A stretch of 23,910 nucleotides of DNA, from positions 1-23,910 of IMG/VR virus record IMGVR_UViG_3300030117_000893; one strand, written 5' to 3'. The notes below the pieces were generated by a model. It was not told where the DNA came from. It did not search any database and saw only the letters and a list, made by a program, of their open reading frames with translations. Numbering within the stretch: the first letter of the stretch is position 1; every line of letters begins with the position of its first letter. Below, in pieces: positions 10,101 to 16,460 of this stretch. Origin of the DNA: a virus. Made by a program: the position numbers and the translations under genes.

Positions 10101-10491
10101 TAAAAAGTTCAGGAGCATTTTTTTCATTTTCATATTTTACTTGTAATTCTTCAGCTTTATTATTGATTGCCGTATCCATTGTATTTGTAAATCTTAGATA
10201 AACAGCATCTTCAAAAGCTTCTTGTTGAAACCTGCCCATTCCTAAAGCCTGACTTATTATTTCAGGCTTACCAGTATCTTTATGAATATTTGTTATAGAT
10301 GTTAGATCTGCTTCAGCAGCCGCTAACTGACCACTTTCTTTAGCCTCTGAAACAGCTATGTCATAGTGTCTTTGTCTTACACTATCAGCAAAATTAACAA
10401 CAGCAGTACCAATAGGACTAGCAGCCGAAGAAGATGTGTTTACTTGTATCGGCCCAAGAAATGATTTTGTTTCTATTCTTTTTATGGTCAT
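7180..10491 (-). CDS. Internal virion protein C-like (T7 gp15-like), long coiled-coil ejection protein
   Basis: The 1103-residue protein lies between the gp14-like and gp16-like genes. It is dominated by charged, Gln/Asn-rich helices with coiled-coil character, for example around residues 155-200 and 505-600. A more globular C-terminal third contains YAINMKVDDLKSTNPQARYF and ends in a basic stretch. T7 gp15 is 747 residues and forms a hexameric tube of the ejection channel in the periplasm. This protein is about 350 residues longer, so it may carry an added domain. The ATG overlaps the stop of the upstream gene (ATGA). I see no enzymatic motif. The role is inferred mainly from gene order and composition. 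Confidence 0.72.
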   Translation of the reverse strand: MTIKRIETKSFLGPIQVNTSSSAASPIGTAVVNFADSVRQRHYDIAVSEAKESGQLAAAEADLTSITNIHKDTGKPEIISQALGMGRFQQEAFEDAVYLRFTNTMDTAINNKAEELQVKYENEKNAPELFTEEFKNYLEGLGSNAKGFYKQYIIDRGGSYLENKRTQLEIDRTRRIYQETLKQKEEIKNKALESAFNLGFSGDYAQMSNERLRLGHAMTVFDKVGGLKKNEQQEFERDHRLKIVQGIIARLLQKEDVATESDKIFQYFQSMGSKHLYNRLSPAAKDAIKEIKNVVGPTAPSDFLKIAQDNQASFENAEASGNQITLFEQEKQAQIEAMGKALAEEKKRRRTLGIDNATSYIVKNIESDQYRNWGTVGSITSLRQQITYLNSLDSTIGSSNEFNSEKHNKLLKQIEAAKDQIAEGLVQRLMMSSDGQKNAEEIKNIFESGNYYSLSQFMPSLHMNLFKDVADSDNKKAFMDIASGTQKNVKLDYDRKLEAISLQLDNDARAMKELAADPSSTYTQLEMAQVGLSRKYENIKDSKIVKQLNSIIEENLSEKNTKLQEQQNEEFDVTSTRIAQATDTENFIRNIDEVQKLGKTLNIDRESIKTAIQNIFDQATLDRFSIGVSAKATEENVNFLNALASHVNPKGTTFSSQLNAETRKSIDALLNDSYTSNGETYLVDRDKVYNLVKSVLSDAERQLANDKKVAAQQRTDSYIDSGVFVPTLYTSVDGRANLRSSLERLSGGPIHPDTFIFSDAERAEMSDEQKLLLDKQYKLMKQSGNITEEFNNAFIRLENNNLGQGQSEAFFRNVREFGIVDSGGSFNLKPAVYQVLGPDAANRLKAYYHLYTFFPEPVRESMLAQVIDRRLDTPISADDFKTRAGYKSPLALINDIAAIPDEIQTEFTEIAELLVPVHGKNTKHVIANMIDARFTSNANMYSPITNSSLVPNDFGSTKDELAPYLYAINMKVDDLKSTNPQARYFFDPDSKVTVEDISAGQAFFIKQMPKDLFFGNETEEVARINAGEQRVVFGPTLQSSAAFPQGQLYAIVSGSGAIQPIPNTVFDLKTDWLLNGFEEYGKFKTQQDLNEKEKAKKLPAFVF

Positions 10492-10961
10492 ACTGTTTTC
10501 TTTTTAAATAAAGTGGTTTTTTTTGTATCTTTATAATCACTGTAAGTTTCAAGACCTGTTTGACTTGCTTGCAGAATACTAGCAAAAAGAGCCTGTTTAC
10601 CTTTACGTTTTTTAGCTGCTGCTTCTTGTCTATAACCAAGCTGATTAATATAAGTCATAAAATCAACATCTGAGACAGCATCTTCAACTTTATCTCTATC
10701 TGTTTCAAATGCAGCTTTAAGATCAGGAGTTATTTTTCTATTAAGTTTAGTCATTGTATAAGCTAAATTGCTTTTCATAATGTCTTCAAACTGCTCAATA
10801 AGCAAACGGCTTTCTCTAAGACCTTGCGCCTTAGCCATTACAGCTTCTGTGCCTGTGTTAAATTCATCAAGTCTAGCTTGGTTTTTTGCAGCTATACCTT
10901 GAATTAAAAAACCAACGCCTTTCATTACGCCTGATATTGCCATCATAGTTGTAGGTTCCAT
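10488..10961 (-). CDS. Internal virion protein B-like (T7 gp14-like)
   Basis: This 157-residue protein has a hydrophobic, small-residue N-terminus (MMAISGVMKGVGFLIQGIAA), then long amphipathic helices and a lysine-rich C-terminus. Its place right after tail tubular protein B and before two very large proteins matches T7 gene 14 (196 residues), whose product forms a pore in the outer membrane during DNA ejection. The start overlaps the stop of tail tubular protein B (TAATG) and the stop overlaps the next start (ATGA), so translation is probably coupled. The sequence match itself is modest, and the call relies on size, hydrophobic N-terminus and synteny. Confidence 0.72.
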   Translation of the reverse strand: MEPTTMMAISGVMKGVGFLIQGIAAKNQARLDEFNTGTEAVMAKAQGLRESRLLIEQFEDIMKSNLAYTMTKLNRKITPDLKAAFETDRDKVEDAVSDVDFMTYINQLGYRQEAAAKKRKGKQALFASILQASQTGLETYSDYKDTKKTTLFKKKTV

Positions 10962-13162
10962 TAAACAACCAACTCCGCTACTAGACCATTAACCTGCATT
11001 GGTAATGGATCGTTTTGTTCAATAGTTATTTGTGGGTTTCTTTCATACCCCAAAGATCTAAACTCTCTTTTGCCAGTAAAACTTTCTTCAACAATAAATG
11101 GCTTATTATTTACCTTAGCTGATCGAGTATCTCTAAAATCTACAACTATGTTAGTTATACCTCGCGTTTCTCCTGTTGCTGGTCCTGCGCCTAGAGTAGC
11201 GTCAACAGGATTTGTAATGATTTTAGAATCAAACTTTTTACCAACATAAACGTGGGTATAACCTGCATGATTAGTTAAATCTATTTTGTTTGCAGAGTTA
11301 ACAGTAAATGAACCTAATGAATCAATATTAGTGCCATCAAAGCCAAGTACATCCACAACATCATTATGAGTATACAAAGGACTGACAGTAGCTAAACTAG
11401 ACGATACAGAAACATAGACATAAAAATCTAAACCAATGTTTTCCCTTAACTCACATAGTTGTAGTTTATTTTCACTATCGTAAGCATTTACAAAAATTCT
11501 ATCTTCAATAGCTACAACAGATGAAAACAAACCATTAGTTTTAAATGTTGTCCATGCTGCTCGCTTTTCAACTCTGTTCGAAGAAAACACAGCAAGGTCG
11601 CCATTTGTCAAAGTCATTGCCGCATAAGAATCTGGCAATCCAAATGTACTATGGGAAACAGCCAAATACTTGGGAGGACTCTCGAAGATGTCACTAGCTA
11701 TTGTTGACACAGGAACAGAGGTATAAGCATCTTCTGAGTCAGTATAAATATATTCCCTTATAATCCTGCCATTTGACTGAGCAAATATAGTTGCACCATC
11801 AACAGACACTGGAGTTACGAATGAAGTGCCATAAGGTGTTTGCTGTCTTATTTGTGCATTAGTTGGTGTTGTTGCCTGATTTAAATAAGTAGGAACATAA
11901 AGTTCAGCACTGTTTGTAAATACTTGCAGATCTCTATTCGAAACTAAATATCGTATTTCATTTACTCTGCCAGTTGCAGCAGTTAAAACAATAGCATCTA
12001 CATCAGCACCTTCATCTACATCGTGATTAAAATACTCACCAATCTTAGACATAAAAATTGTATCTGGTTCAGCAAGAGTTCCACCAAAAACTAATCTGTT
12101 TTCGTGAAAAGCAACAGCCGCTGGATATCCTCTTACAGCAGAAAATGATGCTTCATCCCATGAGTTAGTAGAGGTAGCAGCTTGAATCATAACTCTACCG
12201 CCTCCGTCTTCCGATGAAGTAGCTGATGCACTCGCTGTTATAGTGTAAGTATTTTCATCAAGTACAGTCCCAACAGTTCTTGTGCCTTGTAAATTTGATG
12301 AAGAAATACCACCAGTTGCTGCCGCAGTATCAAGTTGAAAAGCTTCACCACCACCAAATCCATGATTAATATGCGTTACCTCAACAACATTTGATCCCTC
12401 TCTTGTTCTGAGTGGATTTAACACAGACAAGCGAATAGTAAGTGAATCAACAATAGTTCCAGTTACTTGTTGTGCATTTGTAAAGCCAGTTATATTTATT
12501 TCATTTCCTTGATATCTAATTTTTGTTCCAACATGCGATGATGTAAAATAATCTGCGCTTGTTGTTAATGTAGTGCTGCTTGTAAAACTGCTTGATGTAA
12601 GTTGTATGCTTTTATCGTGAAAGCTGCTATATGGTTGAAAAGTTTTTTTACCATCTTGTCGAGTATCAAAGGAATATGTTTGAACTTCAAAAGCAGTTAA
12701 ACTTGTTCTTACTAACAGTCTTGGCATAAACAATGGATGGCATATCCACATTACATCGCCAGATTGAGCAAATGTATATTGCTGTAAATAATCTCTATCA
12801 AACGGTAAAGCAGCACTGCTTGTATCAGCAGTGATTGTTGCAACTAAAGTAACGGTAGTAGCATCAACAACTCGAAAACATCTTACCTTTTGATGCTCTA
12901 CAGAAATAATATACTCTTCGTTATTATCAAAAATAAACGGCATAAGATGTGATTGTTCTGGATACGAAGAATTATATGTTAAGGAATAATCATATATATG
13001 CTTCATGCCGTATCGTTTTTTAACACCGCCTTCAGCCATTACTACCATGTTTTGTAATGATTGCGCTGACCCTGCATAAACAGGGCTATCTGTACGCATT
13101 GTTAGAGAAGCACTCGCTTCACCAAACTGAAAGCTGTTTTGTGCAACTCTTACTTTTTGCAT
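10961..13162 (-). CDS. Tail tubular protein B (T7 gp12-like nozzle)
   Basis: The 733-residue protein is close to T7 gp12 (794). The N-terminus has the family look: a Q-x-S-F-x-x-G-E start, RTDSPVYAGSAQSLQN, then GGVKKRYGMKHI. In the middle, AAVAFHENRLVFGGTLAEPD and SKIGEYFNHD match the conserved beta-propeller core ('RLvFGGt...p..i..S..g.y..f'). Six copies of this protein form the tail nozzle below the tail tubular A ring and hold the DNA in before ejection. The start overlaps the stop of tail tubular protein A (TAATG). No deletion or frameshift is visible. Confidence 0.9.
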   Translation of the reverse strand: MQKVRVAQNSFQFGEASASLTMRTDSPVYAGSAQSLQNMVVMAEGGVKKRYGMKHIYDYSLTYNSSYPEQSHLMPFIFDNNEEYIISVEHQKVRCFRVVDATTVTLVATITADTSSAALPFDRDYLQQYTFAQSGDVMWICHPLFMPRLLVRTSLTAFEVQTYSFDTRQDGKKTFQPYSSFHDKSIQLTSSSFTSSTTLTTSADYFTSSHVGTKIRYQGNEINITGFTNAQQVTGTIVDSLTIRLSVLNPLRTREGSNVVEVTHINHGFGGGEAFQLDTAAATGGISSSNLQGTRTVGTVLDENTYTITASASATSSEDGGGRVMIQAATSTNSWDEASFSAVRGYPAAVAFHENRLVFGGTLAEPDTIFMSKIGEYFNHDVDEGADVDAIVLTAATGRVNEIRYLVSNRDLQVFTNSAELYVPTYLNQATTPTNAQIRQQTPYGTSFVTPVSVDGATIFAQSNGRIIREYIYTDSEDAYTSVPVSTIASDIFESPPKYLAVSHSTFGLPDSYAAMTLTNGDLAVFSSNRVEKRAAWTTFKTNGLFSSVVAIEDRIFVNAYDSENKLQLCELRENIGLDFYVYVSVSSSLATVSPLYTHNDVVDVLGFDGTNIDSLGSFTVNSANKIDLTNHAGYTHVYVGKKFDSKIITNPVDATLGAGPATGETRGITNIVVDFRDTRSAKVNNKPFIVEESFTGKREFRSLGYERNPQITIEQNDPLPMQVNGLVAELVV

Positions 13163-13746
13163 TAACTACGCCTTTGTGCAATCAATCGTGATGTATTCAA
13201 CTTTATAGTTGTTTGTTGTTGTGAGTCTAGTCTTCTTGCCTGAGCCATATACATTAATGCTTTTTGTTCCATAAGTTCTGCAAGTTGAGCATCTCTAGCT
13301 AAAGAAATAGCAAAAGCTCCTGCAATCATGTGCTGTAAAGCAATAGTAAAATATGACGGAAAATCATTTTCTAATGCTCTGTAATTATAATCAGCAACAA
13401 CTTCATCTGCTGATGCAGCGTTGCAAAATACTTTATCACCATAAGTATTATATTTAATTACATTGTCATTAACTGTTAAAGCGTGAACCATAAGTGAAGA
13501 AGTGGGTAATTGGTAAGCAGCTTCCCATCGACCTGTTGGTTCACTTGTTAATCTATTTAATACTGCTTGGTCTGAAGCAAAACGCCATCTTGTATTAGTT
13601 AATGCCGTTCTTAGGATATCTTCGTAAACTGCGTTTGCTACTTCTGACTCTGTTGTTCCATCAGTAAATGATTGTATTTCATTGCCACCGATAAGAATAG
13701 AAGCCCTTGAGCATATTTTAATAGCTGTATCTGCAACTGTTGGCAT
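13162..13746 (-). CDS. Tail tubular protein A (T7 gp11-like adaptor)
   Basis: The 194-residue protein is almost the length of T7 gp11 (196). Family features visible are AIKICSRASILIGGNEIQSF at the N-terminus, the segment ALTNTRWRFASDQAVLNRL, a YQLPTSSLMVHAL motif and a helical C-terminus. Twelve copies form the ring joining the portal to the tail nozzle. Upstream there is no clear ribosome binding site: a GC-rich hairpin at 13755-13770 ends only 8 bases before the ATG. Translation of this gene may therefore be limited or controlled. The stop overlaps the start of tail tubular protein B. Confidence 0.9.
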   Translation of the reverse strand: MPTVADTAIKICSRASILIGGNEIQSFTDGTTESEVANAVYEDILRTALTNTRWRFASDQAVLNRLTSEPTGRWEAAYQLPTSSLMVHALTVNDNVIKYNTYGDKVFCNAASADEVVADYNYRALENDFPSYFTIALQHMIAGAFAISLARDAQLAELMEQKALMYMAQARRLDSQQQTTIKLNTSRLIAQRRS

Positions 13747-13754
13747 AGAAAGTT

Positions 13755-13770
13755 GGGGGCCGAAGCCCCC
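13755..13770 (-). promoter_or_regulatory. Strong UUCG-capped hairpin just before the tail tubular A start
   Basis: On the transcribed strand the sequence reads GGGGGC-TTCG-GCCCCC: a perfect 6-bp GC stem with the very stable cUUCGg loop. It lies 6 bases after the stop of the decoration gene and 8 bases before the ATG of tail tubular protein A, where a ribosome binding site would be expected. Only a weak run (AACTTTCT) follows, so it is not a classical terminator. It could be an attenuator, an RNA-stabilising 3' end or a block on ribosome access. Confidence 0.75.
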
Positions 13771-13776
13771 ATCCCC

Positions 13777-14046
13777 TTATCTTGAGTCTGTCGCGCTGAC
13801 GGTTGTACCATCAGTAACATCTACCGCAGTAGCTGTAGCAGCATTAACATAAAGTATTTTAATGACAGGTGTACCACCTGATGCTGTAACAGCTAAAATT
13901 ATGTCATTTACTTTAAACATATTAGCTGAATCATTAAAATAATTTGCTGCATCCACAGTTGCCGCAGCATCTGTTGTGGTGTAGTGCCATAGTGAAACAC
14001 CAGAACCACCAGCCAAACGAGTTAGTCCACTTGCGCTATAAGCCAT
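13777..14046 (-). CDS. Small capsid-associated protein, possible decoration protein
   Basis: The 89-residue protein begins MAYSASGLTRLAGGSGVSLWHYTTTDAA and continues with a NYFNDSANMFKVNDIILAV segment. This N-terminal pattern recurs in small proteins encoded next to major capsid genes in many phages. The predicted content is mostly beta strand, with no cysteines and no catalytic motif. The gene has an excellent AGGAGG ribosome binding site 7 bases before the ATG and begins 12 bases after the capsid stop, consistent with high expression. A head-decoration or cement function is inferred from position, size and strong translation signal. Confidence 0.75.
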   Translation of the reverse strand: MAYSASGLTRLAGGSGVSLWHYTTTDAAATVDAANYFNDSANMFKVNDIILAVTASGGTPVIKILYVNAATATAVDVTDGTTVSATDSR

Positions 14047-14058
14047 ATTCTAACCCTC

Positions 14059-14868
14059 CTAGTTATTATCTAATAGTTCATAGACACCTTCGCTATCAAT
14101 AACGACGGAACCCATAGACATCATAGATGTGGTTAAGTGTGAAACTTTTTCAGCAATGTAATTAACTTCTGTTGTTACATCAGAGTTAATTCCAAGCCCA
14201 ATAGCAGTTGTGTGATAAACAAAATTCTTACCACCAGCTACAGCAGATGTTGAAAAGATCTTGAAGCCCAAGAACTCTTTCATTGTCATGCCGCCAGCAA
14301 AAGGTAAGTTTTGATCACCAACAAAGTCACTTGAAGCAAATTCGTTTATAGCAAACAAATCAGCAAACCCAGCAGGAGACATTGCGATATAACGCTGTCC
14401 GTCTTCTGGAAGATCTGCGTTGCCCATTGTTTCAAAAGTTGACAATAGATCTGCTTTTTCAACAGCAGATGATGTATCGTGAAGCTGAGTTGAATTAGCA
14501 CCAGCATCCATTGCTGTTGTAATAATCTCATCAGTTTTACGACCCAAAGCAGCAGCAGCAGATTGAGCAACAGCTTGACGCTCGTTGATATTAATTTTCA
14601 ACTCGTCAAGTTTGTCAATATACTCTGGTGCATAGTAGTCAGCCATAGTGACTTCTACGTTAGTGTGTGCAAGCTCCATTGGAGTTACATTACCATTTCT
14701 GGATTTTGTATTTGCTGTGCCTTTTCCAATTACTTGGAATCTCGCAGTCGAGCCAGTAACATTGGTAGTACGCACTGTATTCCTTAATTTGGAACCCATA
14801 CGCTGATACGCCATGTGTACTTCTGTCTCGAACTGTTTGATAAAGGCTTGATCGATTGTATTAGCCAT
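14059..14868 (-). CDS. Major capsid protein
   Basis: The 269-residue protein lies between the scaffold region and the tail genes. Recognisable stretches are FIKQFETEVHMAYQRMGSKL, TMADYYAPEYIDKLDELKI, ALGRKTDEIITTAMDAG and MTMKEFLGFKIF. They fit a HK97-fold capsid family found in podoviruses whose capsid is not closely related to T7 gp10. At 269 residues it is shorter than T7 10A (345). An 80-base leader precedes it, the longest gap in this part of the operon, with an AGGACTG ribosome-binding candidate. No frameshift that would make a second, longer form is obvious. Confidence 0.85.
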   Translation of the reverse strand: MANTIDQAFIKQFETEVHMAYQRMGSKLRNTVRTTNVTGSTARFQVIGKGTANTKSRNGNVTPMELAHTNVEVTMADYYAPEYIDKLDELKININERQAVAQSAAAALGRKTDEIITTAMDAGANSTQLHDTSSAVEKADLLSTFETMGNADLPEDGQRYIAMSPAGFADLFAINEFASSDFVGDQNLPFAGGMTMKEFLGFKIFSTSAVAGGKNFVYHTTAIGLGINSDVTTEVNYIAEKVSHLTTSMMSMGSVVIDSEGVYELLDNN

Positions 14869-14948
14869 TTTTTCAGTCCTAAATTGAAGTTTCTGGTTAC
14901 TACGAGTGTCCGTTTTTCGACTTCAGCTTGGGTATCCTTTTGGGCCAA

Positions 14949-15545
14949 TCAGTGTATTACGGGTCGTTGTGGTTCATCATAAACACAATTTTTATCTAAA
15001 TTACAATAAATAAATTCATAATACTTATTTTCACCAACTGTAAAAACGCCAACAGTTTCAAAACCAAGCCATGTTGCCCACTTAATCATGCCCTCGTAAT
15101 CGCCAAGAATAGTCATACTTAGTCTAGAATGATAGCCAGTTAGATACTCAAGAAGCATTTTTGATCCTCTAACAAGAAGCATATAGTTTTCAAAGGCTTG
15201 ATCTGAAAACATTGCAAACATTTGAGGAGTATCTTGGTCTTCATTAAAGAAAAGGCCGCCTGTCATAATGATCGGGCCGCCTTCTCTTTTAACTACATAT
15301 GCTTGAGCTTCGTGATACATCTTGGTTAATGCTTCATTAATTGAAGGATAACCTAATAATATTAGCTCTCGCTTGTTTTCCTTAGAAAGATTATTTTCAA
15401 TTTCTTCAATATGATAAGAATGTAAACAGGTTAAATAAAAATCACCTCTTTTAAGTATTCTTGGCTCACTTGTAGATCTGTTGATATCCTTCTGTGACTT
15501 GCTTAACAAAGTGTGGGTCTCTCTCTTTCCAGTATCTTGGGTCAT
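14949..15545 (-). CDS. GNAT-like / T7 gp13-like (DUF2833-type) protein
   Basis: The 198-residue frame has an acetyltransferase-like core: YHEAQAYVVKREGGPIIMTGGLFF, then WATWLGFETVGVFTVGENKYYEFIY at the C-terminal side, the typical last strands of a GNAT fold. T7 gp13 and related DUF2833 proteins end in a similar way, but T7 places gp13 after the tail tubular genes, not between scaffold and capsid. From the ATG at 15545 the gene overlaps the scaffold by 80 bases. That ATG has an AGGGAG ribosome binding site, but the first 25 or so residues look like translated scaffold sequence in another frame. A later non-ATG start near 15466 is possible. Acetyltransferase activity is unproven. Confidence 0.75.
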   Translation of the reverse strand: MTQDTGKRETHTLLSKSQKDINRSTSEPRILKRGDFYLTCLHSYHIEEIENNLSKENKRELILLGYPSINEALTKMYHEAQAYVVKREGGPIIMTGGLFFNEDQDTPQMFAMFSDQAFENYMLLVRGSKMLLEYLTGYHSRLSMTILGDYEGMIKWATWLGFETVGVFTVGENKYYEFIYCNLDKNCVYDEPQRPVIH

Positions 15546-16197
15546 TCATCATCTCCCTCAATTCTTGTTCAGTTGGACCAGCAACAGGTTGACCGCTATC
15601 AGAGAATGAACCATCTTTCATTTTCTCCATAATGGTTTCCATAACCATTACACCATCAGCAGTTTGAAATAATCTTTCTATTGCTGGCAACTGTTCTTCT
15701 GAAAACATTTTATGAGCAAACATTGAGGCAGCTTCTATTCTGGCATTTGCATTATCGCCAAGTTTAGCCTCTTCTGCATCTATATCAGGAGCATTTTTCA
15801 TCATTGCTTCGGCATACATGTTTATACCTTGTTCAAATTCTTCCTGACTAAATCCATTTTCAAAAGAATGATTTGCCCACCATTGAAACAATTCATTATC
15901 GGTAGCAGATTCAGAATCAATATTTTCTGGTATCTGGTAATCGCCAACCGTTTCGGGTCTTTCACTAAATGCTTCGTTTTGTATTTCTTCTATAATACTA
16001 TTACGAATATCTTCTTCTTTAGTGCCTAGCTTAGACTCAAGTTCTTTATAAGCTTTAGCTAAATCCTCACCAGAGTTATATTTTTCTGGCAACCATTCTG
16101 GTCGATCATTTGTTGTTTCTGCTTCTTGTACATCAGCTTCTGTTACAAAATCTCGTCCATCAGCTTGTGCTACTTCAACTGCTTCTTCCGTACTCAT
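15466..16197 (-). CDS. Capsid assembly scaffolding protein
   Basis: The 243-residue protein is strongly acidic and helical. It has the stretch RPEWLPEKYNSGEDLAKAYKEL at residues 33-54, a hallmark of T7-like scaffold proteins, and a short mixed-charge C-terminus (YWKERDPHFVKQVTEGYQQIYK) of the kind that binds capsid subunits. T7 gp9 is 307 residues. Scaffolds guide procapsid assembly and leave the head before DNA fills it. The start overlaps the upstream stop (ATGA). Position directly before the capsid region agrees, apart from the inserted GNAT-like gene. Confidence 0.88.
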   Translation of the reverse strand: MSTEEAVEVAQADGRDFVTEADVQEAETTNDRPEWLPEKYNSGEDLAKAYKELESKLGTKEEDIRNSIIEEIQNEAFSERPETVGDYQIPENIDSESATDNELFQWWANHSFENGFSQEEFEQGINMYAEAMMKNAPDIDAEEAKLGDNANARIEAASMFAHKMFSEEQLPAIERLFQTADGVMVMETIMEKMKDGSFSDSGQPVAGPTEQELREMMNDPRYWKERDPHFVKQVTEGYQQIYK

Positions 16198-16460
16198 TTG
16201 TTTTTACTCCTATGTGCATGTTGAATCCTTTGTTCGAGGAGGCCAACAATATATCTTTGCCCCTCGATATGACGTAATTGTTCTGTAGAAACATTAGGGC
16301 CATGAACCAATTCAATAGTTATCGATCTTAAATATTTAATTACTTCTGCACCTGTTGGCGTTTTAAATACTTCGGCAACATTTTGACTTATCTGCCGTTC
16401 TGTTTGTTCATTACGTTGAACCCCATCTATCCCTAAAGATGGTAGTTTTTTAGTTTGCAA
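16194..16460 (-). CDS. Bbp19-like small phage protein, TTG start
   Basis: An ATG-initiated frame reaches back to 16505, but 45 bases of that lie in the end of the portal gene. A better start is the TTG at 16458-16460, preceded by GGAGGG four bases upstream. That gives 88 residues beginning MQTKKLPSLGIDGVQRNEQTE. The core FKTPTGAEVIKYLRSI and the later LRHIEGQRYIVGLLEQRI resemble the Bbp19-type domain found next to portal genes in podoviruses. Its function is not established. The stop overlaps the scaffold start (ATGA) and the TTG start overlaps the portal stop by 11 bases, so the three genes are likely translated together. Confidence 0.72.
   Translation of the reverse strand: MQTKKLPSLGIDGVQRNEQTERQISQNVAEVFKTPTGAEVIKYLRSITIELVHGPNVSTEQLRHIEGQRYIVGLLEQRIQHAHRSKNK

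Noticed and set aside
13755-13770. Full rho-independent terminator before tail tubular protein A
   Set aside because: The stem is strong but no T-tract follows (AACTTTCT only), and essential tail genes lie directly downstream. It is kept as a regulatory hairpin.
14346-14570. Leftward leucine/glutamine-rich frame inside the capsid gene
   Set aside because: It is an out-of-frame shadow of the capsid gene with no start signal.
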